Source: Halicephalobus mephisto (lineage: Eukaryota; Nematoda; Chromadorea; Rhabditida; Panagrolaimidae). Taken from it: a DNA stretch of 64,000 nucleotides. Positions 12,039 through 22,764 of the stretch are shown in pieces. The notes beneath the pieces were generated by a model. That model did no database searches. It saw only the letters and a list, made by a program, of their open reading frames with translations, and was not told the origin of the DNA. Where the stretch lies: contig SWDT01000025.1 of assembly GCA_009193035.1 (NCBI GenBank), forward strand, positions 186,001-250,000, written 5' to 3'. The translations under genes were made by a program, and so were the position numbers. Position 1 is the stretch's first letter; each line of letters starts with the position of its first letter.

Positions 12039-12781
12039 ATGCACTATCCTGGAAACACTCAGGAAGACGAAGCACCTCCACAATTGGCCATGTATGGCAA
12101 AACTGGCTTCGTTTCTCGACGGGTCCCGGCGACTGTGATCCGGCCCGTCAGACAATATCCCGTGTCTGGTTACGATGGTAGATACACAGCAGAACAACCT
12201 ATGTATGAGGAATATTACGAGACAGAAGATCAGTACTCTAATCAAGGATCAACGATATATGGACAACCCCAATCGTCGACGCGGTACATCCAGGTCGTCC
12301 CTGTCCCTCCTCCCGCTCTCCAGCACCAGCCTACAACCAACCAGAATATCCCTCCGAACAGTGTCCCGACTCCAGCAAAGCAGATAACCACAAAAGACGT
12401 AGAATGCCCATATAATTCCCTCAGTTCCTCACCAATTTGCTTCAACGAGTACGTTCCTGGGGCTTGGGAGCAAGTCGTCAAAGACAGAGTAAGTATTTAC
12501 TTCCATTCATATATCAAATCCCATCTCTTTGTAGTCCTTATTACAAACCAAGTCTGGAACACGATCGAAAACAGAACTAGATGCTGCTGATGTCAAGCTC
12601 GTGAACGAACTCGGCCAACTTTCCGTGGACAATCTGCTGGATTACATGAAAAATCTACAGAATAACGCCTTTGTTCTCGGGCAAGATGAAAGTAAGTTTT
12701 CTTTTCTCCTTCGAAATACTCTTTTCTCTTCCAGCCAAAGAATTTCAACGAGCCAAGTGTCTTAATTTGTTCAAGAAATGA
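12039..12781 (+). CDS. Pro/Tyr/Gln-rich protein of unknown function
   Basis: Not recognised. Three exons (12039-12488, 12535-12691, 12735-12781) join in phase to about 218 residues. The start follows an ATTTCAG acceptor by two bases. Residues 1-120 are low complexity, rich in Pro, Tyr, Gln and Thr (EEYYETEDQYSNQGSTIYGQ, VVPVPPPALQHQP), with a basic patch near 25-40 (GFVSRRVPATVIRPVRQ). Then comes a cluster with three Cys (ECPYN, SPICFNEY) and a C-terminal helical region (KLVNELGQLSVDNLLDYMKN and FQRAKCLNLFKK) that looks like the folded, conserved part. There is no signal peptide or membrane segment. The stop lies 43 bp from the convergent pyridoxal kinase stop. Confidence 0.75.
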
Positions 12782-12824
12782 TCTCATCATTGTAAGATTT
12801 TATTTTCTTTTGTTCAATATATGA

Positions 12825-13843
12825 CTACAAGTCAATTATTTCAATGGAATCCTCTTTTGGGCACAACAGATCAAATCTGCTCTCGATTAGTTTCAGCTCC
12901 CGTTCTCCTGCTGACGGATTTTCAGAACCCGAATAAGCCGCCCTCGAAGTTCTGTTGAGGAGCTGTTGAAGTGACGAAATGGTGTTCGCACCGGCCTTCT
13001 TCAGATCTCCATTCGTTTCAGTCAACCAGACAACCAATAGAGAAGCAAAGACGTCTCCAGTTCCCACAAAAATCCCCTTGATCACCGGAATCGTGAATCT
13101 AAATTTCTGCGTCTCTCCTGAAGACAGCTTCTTGGATGCATAGCAGTACATCTTCGAGTTGTCTTCTGAGAAAATGCCAGAGGTGACAACAATTACAGAA
13201 ATGTTCGGATTCCGTTCATGAAGAAGGGAAATCGCTTTGAGACAGTCTTCTTGGTTGTTTACAGGTTGTCCAGACAGTTCGGAGAGTTCAAAAGCATTCG
13301 GAGTTATCACGTCGGCGATCGGGAGGACGTTGTCTCTATAGATCTCCATCAACTCTTTCGGGGTGTACTGAAAGCGGATTCCCGTGAAAATCAAAGACAA
13401 GCTCGAAACCCACATATTCCCCATTGTCCCCAAGAACAGGATCACAGACGAAAAGAAGATTCTTATTGACTGTTCTCAAGTCTTGAACGATGTCGACAAT
13501 CTTGTTCAAGAAGGTTGGATTTCCACAGTATCCAGTAAGAACATGAGAGTACTTATTGATAGAATTAAGCTTGAGGCCTTCGTATAGTTCCCCTAGTTCC
13601 TTCTCCGTCATCTCTGACCCTTGATGTGGGAGTAAGCTAAAACAACTTCTAAAATCCAAAAAACCAAAACCAACCAGTGTGATTTGAAAACTGAACAGAA
13701 TTGATAAAATCGACTTCGAATCCGTGTAGTTGAAGAGGAAAGATGCTACATTTGTTCCCGGCATATCCACTGACGACGTGGCTCTGGATCGAGAGGATTC
13801 TGGTTCCGTTTCTTCCTTGTCGTAATCGTTGTTCTACCGACAT
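12825..13843 (-). CDS. PDXK: Pyridoxal kinase, apparent one-base frameshift in exon 2
   Basis: ATP-dependent kinase making pyridoxal 5'-phosphate in the B6 salvage pathway. Exons 13843-13675, 13636-13414 and 13367-12825. Exon 1 has [17 protein letters not shown] and ends NHTG, as in the family. Exon 2 opens with YSHIKGQ, the family's conserved block, but then hits TGA. The next conserved block ([15 protein letters not shown]) is in another frame, exactly one base short of a perfect alignment, near 13608-13614. The exon lengths also need one extra base to keep phase into exon 3. Exon 3 has [15 protein letters not shown] and the catalytic GTGDVF. Either one base is missing from the assembly or the gene is broken here. 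A 34-bp alternative intron could avoid the stop but would lose YSHIKGQ. The 46-bp intron 2 is open in frame. Confidence 0.88.
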
Positions 13844-13989
13844 GGCCTAAAAAGTACAATGTGGATTTTCGTTTTTTAAAAATATTAAAACAAGTTATAG
13901 AATGGATTATATTTAATAGTTTTTTAGGATAAAGATAATCCGTTTTAAATATGTATGGAATTGACTTTAAAATAATTTTTCTCATATAG

Positions 13990-14480
13990 GATCGATTCCG
14001 GAGATGTTTGGAAATTCCTTCAGGATGTATGGGATTATTTTAGGATAACTGGGATCTTTTCTAAGATAAATAAAATCATTTTTAGGATAGCTGAAGTCAC
14101 TTCTAGAGTAAATAACGTTAAGTTTAGAACAAAATAGTTTTTGGAATGAATAAAACCGTTTTTAGGATAATGAAGATTATTTCTAGGATAACCAAAATTA
14201 TTTTTAAATAAATAAAATCATTCATAAGATTATTTCTAATATATATGAAATTATTTCTAATATATAAGGAACTATTGGAACGAATAAAACCGTTTTTAGG
14301 ATAATGAAGATTACTTCTAGGATAACTAAAATTATTTTTAAAATAAATAAAATCATTTTTAACGTGACTAAAATCGTTCCTAGGATAACTAAGATTACTT
14401 TTAATATATATGAAACTATTTTTAATATGTATAAAATTACTTTTCATATATAAAGTTGTTTTTAGGACAAAATCGAAAAA
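13990..14480. repeat. Degenerate repeat array with a ~137-bp duplication
   Basis: Units contain TTTAGGATAA or TCTAGGATAAC. A long duplicate begins near 14142 and 14279 (AATAAAACCGTTTTTAGGAT, then AATGAAGATTA). It lies in the divergent intergenic region between pyridoxal kinase and YRDC (13844-14802). The minus-strand open frame 14124-14690 is repeat translation. No promoter motif is recognisable. Confidence 0.65.
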
Positions 14481-14802
14481 ATTTAACGGAACATAAGTCG
14501 GAAACACCAATGGACAGAAAAAGTAAAACATTTCCACGAAAAATAAATAACATAACAACTTGAACAAATCCCAAAGAAAACGGAGCAATCTTAATCCTTG
14601 AGAGATTAAAATTCTGAAGAGATTTAAGAAAATTGAAATTTTTTCGTTTTCAAAGACAATAAAAAAAATCCCAAAACGAAAATTCAACAATAACTTTCAA
14701 AAATTTCATCATTTTTTTGTTTTAAAATTCTCAAATGTTGTTGATTTTGTTTTTAATTTTATGTTGTTAACAGAAAGACGACTAGCTGTAGAACTCGCCA
14801 AA

Positions 14803-16186
14803 ATGACAAGAATTATTAAAATTAATAAAGAAAAAGGTTTTTTTTAATTTTTAATTTTTTAAAATCCTATAGTTTTTAGATTATTTATCAGCAGCTCAAG
14901 AAGCCAAAAATGTCCTCGAAAACGGCGGAATAGTGGCATTACCGACAGATACGATATATGGGATTTCGACAAGACTGAAATCGGTGGATTCGATATATCA
15001 ACTGAAACAGAGATCCCTCGACAAACCGCTGGGAATTTTCGTCGGAAACATCGGCCAAATTTATCAGTAACTTATTTTCCATAAAATTCATATATGAAAA
15101 AATTTCAGATATGCAAATGTGGAAGTCGAAAAAGGATTGCTGGAAGCCCTGCTTCCCGGACCGGTGACGTTGATTTTCGACAGGAAACCAAGTCTTCCTT
15201 CTTTCTTCAACCCGGATGTCGATAAAGTCGGATTCAGAATACCAGATTCCAAATTTGTCCAATTATTGATGAATTTAGTCGATGAACCAATTGCTCAAAC
15301 AAGTGCCAACGTCAGTGGGTCTCCGTTGAGTCCGATTTGCATAGAGGCAAGTCCCAATTTTTTCTCTTTTTACTAATTTAGAGTTTGGGCGAAAAACTAT
15401 TCAAAAATCCAGATGTCAGCAAAAATCTACTGATTAATTAGATTACTCATTCTCATTCAAGAACTGACAAGGGAGTTCATTCACCGGAGATTTTTATACT
15501 CATCCTTAAAATAGAGATCCAAATATTCATTTATAAGAAGTTTAGGAGTTCTTATATTCATCCTTAAAGGAGTTAGGGATCCAGATACTTACTTGTAAGG
15601 GAGTTAAAGACTCTTATATTCATCTTTAAAATAGTTAGAGATCTAGATATTCATTTATAAGGGAGTTAAAGATTCAGATACTTATCGGCAGTAGATTAGG
15701 GACTCAGAAATTCATTTACAGAGTTAAAGATTCAGAAATTTATGAGCGGTTTTTCGGAAAAGTTGGCAGGTTCATGTTCACAAAACTCAGACTGTTTTAA
15801 TTTATTTTCTACTTCCACAAAAATGACTATTGAGAGATAAAAACGCACAAGTACATGGGGATTGGACATCTTCCTCGTCTTCTGATTCTATAAAACTTAA
15901 AAGATATTTGAAAATATGGCCCAAAATTGCACTATTAAATTTTTAAAATTAAATTTTGTAATTTCAGGATTTCCAAAATCTCTGGCCTAATGTTGATTTG
16001 ATCGTCGATGGCGGGCCGATTCTCCAGCACCAACGCAACAGGGACGGCAGCACGATTGTGGATCTCTCGAATCCGGGTAAATTTTCGCTTGTTCGTCTTG
16101 GTTGTGCCTCTTTTGAAACGGTCCAAACGTTGAAAAAATTCGGATTGCTTGAATCCACAGAAAACCAAAAAGTGCTTTCGAAGTAA
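14803..16186 (+). CDS. YRDC: Threonylcarbamoyl-AMP synthase (YRDC/Sua5 family)
   Basis: Makes the threonylcarbamoyl-AMP used for t6A at position 37 of ANN-decoding tRNAs. Exons 14803-14836, 14880-15066, 15109-15346 and 15968-16186 give about 225 residues. The family signature is clear: IVALPTDTIYGISTR (residues about 30-45), KQRSLDKPLGIFVG, LLPGPVTLIF, VGFRIPDS, AQTSANVSGSPLSP, and after the last intron LIVDGGPI and GSTIVDLSNPGKFSLVRLG. The last intron (15347-15967) needs a GC donor (GAG/GCAAGT) to join the conserved blocks. The protein starts straight at the core, so the N-terminal targeting extension of mammalian YRDC seems absent. An AG acceptor lies 29 bp before the ATG. A polyadenylation-like AATAAA is at 16206-16211. 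Confidence 0.93.
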
Positions 16187-16189
16187 ATT

Positions 16190-17964
16190 TCAGTCCCAAA
16201 TTTTTAATAAATTGTTGTTTTTTAATTTTTGATTTTTTTGGATCTGTCGATGGATAGAAGAAAGCCGATTCTGGAGCTTCCGAGATCGAAAAGGAAACTT
16301 CACCGGAGGGTTTTTCCTTTCCATCAATGTCCGATCATCGTCGACAGCCGTTTTTCGGAGTTTTTTCGAAGCGAAAAATGCCACAGTTTCGACGACGGAC
16401 ATGACGGTGAACCCCACGTAGAGGGCCAAGGACCCCCCGATGTCGCCTGCAAAAAATTAAAATAATTTTTAAACAATTTAATTTCAAAATTTTTCATTAA
16501 AAAAATATAAAAATAACAATTTATTTTTTTACAGTAATTTTAAAAATTCCTTGTGAGACAATTTTTAAAAATAAATTTTTATTTTTCAAAATTTCTAAAA
16601 TTATTTTTATATTTTTTATTTTTTTTTAAATTTGTTTATTGCAAACTTACTGGCCAGTTTCCAATTTTCCGTTTTTATGGAATAAATGGTAGACCTTTTT
16701 TCTATGGTTTTGAACATGATCACCACATTCCCCCGATCGGTCCTGAAACGATTTTATTTTTTTTATTTTAAAATTTAACTAACCATTGATCAGAATGAAT
16801 TTTTTTTGTGTACCAACTTACAGGAAAAGATTCTGTCAAGTAAATTGTGGATTTTTTTTGAAAATTACATTTTTTTAAAATTTTTTTAAACAAATTTAAA
16901 CTACATTTGTCGTGGCCTACGGGCACCGGGATTTTCGAAGAATCCGACGGAAAAGCAAAAATCGATTTAGAACAATTAAAATTTCGAAGATAATTTTCAA
17001 AAATACAATTTTTTAAAAATCCAAAATTATCCAAATTTTTAATTTCATAAATCTCCTTCAATCTAATTCTATTAATTAAATTTTTAAAAATTCTAAAATT
17101 TGGAAAATCAAAAATCTCCAAAATTTTTACATTATTTAAATTTTTAAAATTATTCAAATTTAATTTTTTTGGATTTCTAAAATTATTATTTTCTAAATTA
17201 TTTAAATTTAAATTTTTTGAATTATTAAAATTTAAATTTTCTGAATTTTCTAAATTATTTAAATTTAAATTTTTTGAATTATTTAAATTTGAATTTTCTA
17301 AATTATTTAAATTTAAATTTTCTAAATTTTTTGAATTTTTTAAATTTAAATTTTCTGAATTTTCTAAATTATTTAAATTTAAATTTTCTAAATGATCTAA
17401 TTCAGGAATCAAGAATACTGTAGCGTAAGAATCGTTTTTAAAATTAAAATTAAATCTAAAATAAAAATTTTCCACATTTTTCGGATCAAATCCGAATTTT
17501 TTAATTACGGTAAAATCGGGATGTACTTCGATACAGTATCCATATGGACTAAAAAAACAGTTAATTTCGCAATTTATAAATTTATTTTTAATTTTAAAAA
17601 AACAAAAATTTATTATTAAATTTAAATTTAAATTTTTACATTCGAAAAAAAAAGGATATTCAATTTTTTTTTCCAAAATCGGACATAAAACAAAATGGGG
17701 TACTGTAATTTTTGAAATTTTCGAAATTTTTGTATTTTTTTCAATTTTATCAAAAGCGAAATTATTAATTAAAAAATTTAATTGCGAAATTAAAAAAATA
17801 AAACAAAAAATAAAAAAAATAAAACTTAAAATTCTAATAAAAATTAAATTTTTCGAAGTGAAAAATCTAAAACCTCCAATAGATGTAAATTGACAAAAAT
17901 TTTCAAAGATATTTAAAAATTTTTTCAATTTTATTTTTAAATTTCTTTTAATTTTTCCAAACAT
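16190..17964 (-). CDS. DEG/ENaC sodium channel subunit, divergent
   Basis: Amiloride-sensitive-type cation channel subunit with two membrane segments. Exons 17964-16784, 16742-16651 and 16446-16190 give about 509 residues. A short cytosolic N terminus leads to FCQFTSIGGFRFF, the place of the family's conserved His-Gly motif, here Gly-Gly. TM1 is rich in Phe/Ile; VPHFVLCPIL follows as the start of the extracellular domain. The extracellular part has a low-complexity Asn/Leu insertion around residues 195-275. A Cys-containing segment and WYTKKIHSDQW precede the pore. TM2 reads DIGGSLALYVGFTVMSVVE, where the usual G-x-S filter is G-F-T. Start chosen as the only ATG fitting the family's N-terminal length. 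Subfamily not determined. Confidence 0.85.
16206..16211 (+). terminator. Polyadenylation-like AATAAA of YRDC
   Basis: AATAAA 20 bp after the YRDC stop, inside the last coding exon of the convergent DEG/ENaC gene on the other strand. If used, the two transcripts overlap tail to tail. Confidence 0.45.
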
Positions 17965-18195
17965 ATTTAAAAATTATTTTTTTTTCAAAGATATTTAAAA
18001 ATTTTTTTTCAAAGATATTTAAGAATTATTTTTTTCAAAGATATTTAAAAATTGTTTTTTTAAACATATTTAAAAATTATTTTTTTTAAAGATATTTAAA
18101 AACTATTTTTTTCAAAGATATTTAAGAATTTTTTTTCAAATATATTTAAGAATTTTTTTTTCAAAGATATTTAAAAATTATTTTTTTATTTTTTT
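17955..18195. repeat. About nine copies of a ~27-bp repeat
   Basis: The unit TTTCAAAGATATTTAAAAAT, with small variants (ACATATTT, AAGAATT), is repeated head to tail just upstream of the channel start codon, so it lies in the promoter or 5' UTR of the channel gene and past the 3' end of the next minus-strand gene. Confidence 0.75.
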
Positions 18196-18355
18196 TGAAA
18201 ATAATTGTTTTCAAATTTTTATCCACGTTTTTATAAAATTTTTAATCTCATCCAAATTAGGAAATAAGAATCAACGAATATTCGAAAAACCTTCAGTGGG
18301 AAATTCTGACCCGGGACAACCTGCCTACAGCGATAATTTGTCTTTCAAACGAGCT

Positions 18356-21300
18356 TCATTTAGAGCGAGGGAACATTTGCTGGCCGTTGAGGTAACCTGA
18401 AATTAAAGTCATTATTTTGAAAAATAAAAAATAAATCATTTTCCAAAAATTATCCTGTTACAAATTTTCGAAATTTAAAAAAAATAAAAATAAAAAATAA
18501 ATCATTTTCCAAAAATTATGTTGTTACAAATTTTCGAAATTTAAAAAAAATAAAAATAAATCATTGTTCAAAAATTATCTTGTTACAAATTTTCGAAATT
18601 TAAAAAAAATAAAAAATAAATAAAAATTTAAAAATAAAAAAAATTTTAGAAAAAATAAAAATTGTAAAATTTAAAATAAATAAAAACCTTTAAAATTTAA
18701 ATTATTAAATTTAGAAAAAGTGAAAAATTTTCCAAAAATTATCCTATCACGAATTTTTTAATTTTTTCAATTAAGAAAAAAAATAATTTTTTAAAATTAC
18801 TTTTATTCGAATTTTAAAGTTTTTTGATAAAGAAAATTTAATTCTTTAAAATTATTCTGATTTAAATTTTTTGAATTGTGAAAAAATAATTTTTTTTATA
18901 AAATTTTTTCGAAAAAAATTTTTTGAATTTTTAGTTTTGGATGTTCGATATCAATTTACATGAGATTTTGGAAAATTGTAAAATTTTTCGTGAGATTTCC
19001 AACTTCAGAATTTTTAATTCTGAAAAATTCGAACATTTTACAGAATTTTAAATTTTATTCAAAAAAATCAAAAAACAAACCAAATTGATTGAGATCTGAG
19101 TGGTTAGGGAAGAGCTGAAAAAATCAACAAATTAAAAATATAAAAATTTTTTAAAAAAATTTTTAAATTAAAAAAAATAAAAATTTAGATTTTTTAAAAT
19201 ATAAAAATTTAAATAATTTTTTTAATTTAAAAAAAAATTAAATTTAAAATTAAAAAAAATAAAAATAAAAATTTAGATTTTTTAAAAAATAAAAATTTGA
19301 ATAATTTTTTTAATTAAAAAAAAATAAAAATTAGATTTAATTTTAAAAATTTAAATAAAAATTTCTCAGAATGAAAATGAAAAAGAAAATAATTTTTTTA
19401 AAATTAAAGTGAATATGAAAATTTTTAAAATTTAAATAAACATACGCCTCTCAACAACATTTGTTGTTGAAGGAAGGTCAGTTGATTAGCCAGAGGCCCT
19501 GTGGCAGGAGAGGGGGCCGCGGACAACGGCCTGGGTACATGGGGTGGTCTGAGGAGCATCTCCATGGGGTTCCCCGAGGTTCCAGCTGTTATGGACCTTC
19601 CTTGGACGCCGCCTGAGGGGGTGCTCGTGGTGGGGGTCCCGGCCGATGACGTGGAAGAATCCGTTTTCAACTCGTGTAATTTGTGTCTATTACCAGAACT
19701 ATCTGTCGATAACTTAGAACTCGAAGGAATAGGTGAAAGACCATTGACTGGATTTCCCAAGGACGGAAATCCGGGGATTTGAGGTTTGTGAGGAGCCAGA
19801 GCCGGATTCGTGAACCCGGCCGCGAAAGGACCCCCATTCCAGATGAACGGAGGGACACTAGCGGAACTCCCAGGCATGTTCCCCTGGAGCACCGGGAGTC
19901 CAGGATTCACCTCCGGCCGCTGAGTGATCGACGGCATCGTGGGCAGCCTAGCGTCCCGAGCCACAGCCTCCAGATTCGGACTCGACGGAGGTCTTTCTTT
20001 CGTCGTTTCCTAAAAAGCATTCTTAATAAATAACCACAATCATAAAAATTTCTAAATTCTTCAAAAATAAAAAGTACAAACATCTTCAAAAATCTCATCG
20101 AAGTTTCAAAAATCTTGTAAAATTTCTTCAAATTTTTGCATATCACATAAAAAGTTCCAAAAATCTTCCTAAAATCAACTAATCTTTCTAAAATTCAAAT
20201 AACATCATAAAAAATTTCAAAAATCTCATAAAAAAATAAAAATAATAAAAAATCCAAATTCTAGAAATTTCTAAAAATTCCGAAAATTTAAAAATCAGAA
20301 AAGTTCCTAAATTTTATAAAACTTCCAAATTTTATATGAATTTTAAATAATTTCAAAAATTTTATATGGATTTTAAATTTTAAATAATTTCAAAAATTTT
20401 ATATGGATTTTAAATTTTAAATAATTTCAAAAATTTTATATGGATTTTAAGTTTCCAACTTACCTCTTTTTCCAGTTTTGGAGCGGCCTCGTCGTCGTCT
20501 TCTTTTTTGATGTTTTTGTCTCCTTTGATCCCGCCGAAGAGCTCGTTGATACTCATTTCCTCTCTCAGTTTCTGCTCTCTCTGCTCGCAGGTCTTGCATT
20601 TCTCCGAGAACGGTTCTGTCGTCTGAGTGGCGGTTTCTTCTTTCAAAACAACTCCGTCAGCAGCGTGATTGAGCATCAGATGATTGTTCAAGTCGTTCAT
20701 CGCCAGGAATCTGAATCCGCATTGTTTGTGAGGACATCTGACGTAGGGATCCTTGGTTATCTCCTGGAGATGAGGACTTTTGTGTCGATGAACCTTGATT
20801 TTCGTCGGACTTTTCTCGTCTTCCCCTCTGGACCGTTTAGGCCCTCGGGGCTTCGGAGTGGCGTCCCGTTTCTCCGAGGATTCCGAATCCTCCGCCCCTT
20901 TCTCCTTCTCCGCCGCCATTGCCCGTTTCTGAATCTGATTATTGTGGATAATAGGGGGACTCCCATCGGTCAAAACGCCGTGGTAAGTCTGACCCCGGAT
21001 ACTCATAGTAAACGTGAAAGTGTGTCCCGAACTCGTCGCGCTTCTGGACAAAATTAAAACATTCAACTTGTAATACTGATTCTGCTTCATGTTGGGAATC
21101 TCATCCGTGTCATCGGCTTCCGTTACGCAAGTTGAGGCATCAACCATCTCCACAACCTAAACTTTCACATATCAGTTTCTTTAAAAGGTTCATATATCAG
21201 CTTTCTTTAAAATTTTCATGTATGGGTTTTAATTTTCCATATATCAATTTCTTTAAAATTTCGATATATGGACTTTTTTAAAATTTCGATATATAAACTT

Positions 21301-22072
21301 TTTTAAAACTTTGATATATAAACTTTTTTAAAATTTCGATATATAAACTTTTTTAAAACTTCCATATATGAACTTTTTTAAAACTTTGATATATAAACTT
21401 TTTTAAAACTTCCATATATCAATTTCTTTAAAATTTCAATATATGAACTTTTTTAAAATTTCGATATATGAACTTCTTTAAAATTTCGATATATAAACTT
21501 TTTTAAAATTTCGATATATCAACCTTCTTTAGAATCCTGATATATGGATTTCCTTTGATTTTTGATACATGAACTTCTCTTAGAACTTTCACATATCAAT
21601 TGCCCATAAATTTTGATATATGAACTTCTTTTAAGTTCGGTATGTGGGTTTTTTAAATTTAATTTTTACTTTTCTTCGTTTTGCCGAAGGCTGGGAGACG
21701 GGTTCTAAGAAGTTCTTAACTACAGGTTCGCTCGGGATTTCGCCTTCTTCGAGTCCGTCGTCGTCGACAGACATGAACAAGTCGCTTTTTTTGGACCGAT
21801 GACTGATGACGGGTCCTAGACGCAGGGGACCTGAACCGTTGGTTCCCTGAGGGGATTGTTTTTGGCACCTGTAAAAACAAATTTAAAAAAATATGCAAAA
21901 ATGTAACTTACTCTTTTTTTGCTTTAGGAGAATCTGTATTGCCGTTTGTTTCGCGATTTTTCAACTTTTCGTGAGAAAGTGGATTTTCTTCGTCCCCAGA
22001 ATCCGGCGCGTCGATCATGAGGCCGGCATCGTCGTCTTCGTACATGTCCGTCATCACACGCCCTAAACCCAT
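18356..22072 (-). CDS. Nuclear protein with one C2H2 zinc finger
   Basis: Six exons in phase (22072-21912, 21868-21670, 21156-20464, 20009-19446, 19114-19081, 18396-18356), about 563 residues. The N terminus is acidic (MYEDDDAGLMIDAPDSGDEE); a basic patch PSAKRRK ends exon 2. Around residues 120-185 is a hydrophobic block ending TFTMSIRGQTYHGVLTDG. Highly charged, nuclear-localisation-like sequence (KPRGPKRSRGEDEKSPTK) precedes a C-x4-C-x12-H-x4-H finger (RCPHKQCGF, then LNNHLMLNH). A CKTCEQREQKLREE helix and a long Pro/Ser/Gly-rich tail with LQQQMLL follow. The last two exons are tiny (34 and 41 bp) and end QMFPRSK. Architecture and the TYxGxLxD block faintly recall Scribbler/ZNF608-609, but I cannot confirm it. 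Likely a transcriptional regulator. Confidence 0.8.
20325..20460. repeat. Four-copy ~37-bp intronic repeat
   Basis: The unit TTTTATATGGATTTTAAATT plus AAATAATTTCAAAAA is repeated in intron 3 of the zinc-finger gene, ending at its 5' splice site. Confidence 0.65.
21165..21650. repeat. ~17 copies of a 28-bp ATATATGAAC repeat in an intron
   Basis: Intron 2 of the zinc-finger gene is filled by a unit like AAAATTTCGATATATGAACT followed by TTTTTT. Copies vary at the GATATAT/CATATAT start and in TGAAC/TAAAC. No coding potential. Confidence 0.75.
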
Positions 22073-22764
22073 TGTAATAGGACCGAATTAATTCCGGGAC
22101 ACAAGAACGAAAGACGTAAACACGGAGAAAACGCGTAATCGATTATGTCTATCTCATCAACTTGCCAATTAATCAAAACGATAACTGTCAATTACAGCTT
22201 TGGGTCATGGTCTGTTGGCACCTCGGTCAGTACCCTCAGGGTTGGCTAAGCATTGACGGAGGACAGATTGACACAAAAAAGTTCGCATAAGACCAGTCCG
22301 AGAGAAAAAAGTGAACAAGGCGGGTCGCTGAATTCGCTGCGAGAAACCTTTTTTCCGCCGCTATTTTTAGTCACCACGAATCCAAAGGCAGACGGAGATA
22401 GTAACAACCGAAAAAACAGATTTTAAAAAGTAAATTAAAAAAAAACAAGTTTTAAAAAAAGTAATTTAAAAAAAAAAACAAATTTAAAAAAAATAATTTA
22501 AAAAAACAAATTTTTTAAATAAATAATTTAAAAAAAGTAATTTAAAAAAAAACAAATTTTTTAAATAAATAATTTTAAAAAAAAATTATTTTAAAAAAGT
22601 AAATTTTTAAATTTTTAAAAAATTATTTCTTCAAAAAATTAAGTTTTTTGTTTTTTTTAAATTCGAAAAATTTTTAATTTTAGAAAAATTATTTTTTTGA
22701 TTCTAAATTGGGAAAAATTAATTTTAGAGTTTTTGTTTTTTAAAATAGGTTTTTTTAAATATTG

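Noticed and set aside
14124..14690. 188-codon minus-strand open frame.
   Set aside because: Made of the TAGGATAA repeat; Ile/Asn/Phe low complexity.
18254..18393. Plus-strand open stretch with AG before and GTAACC after, looking like an exon (NKNQRIFEKPSVGNSDPG).
   Set aside because: The minus strand gives the last exon of the zinc-finger gene in phase with a 34-bp exon at 19114-19081; no plus-strand partner exon exists.
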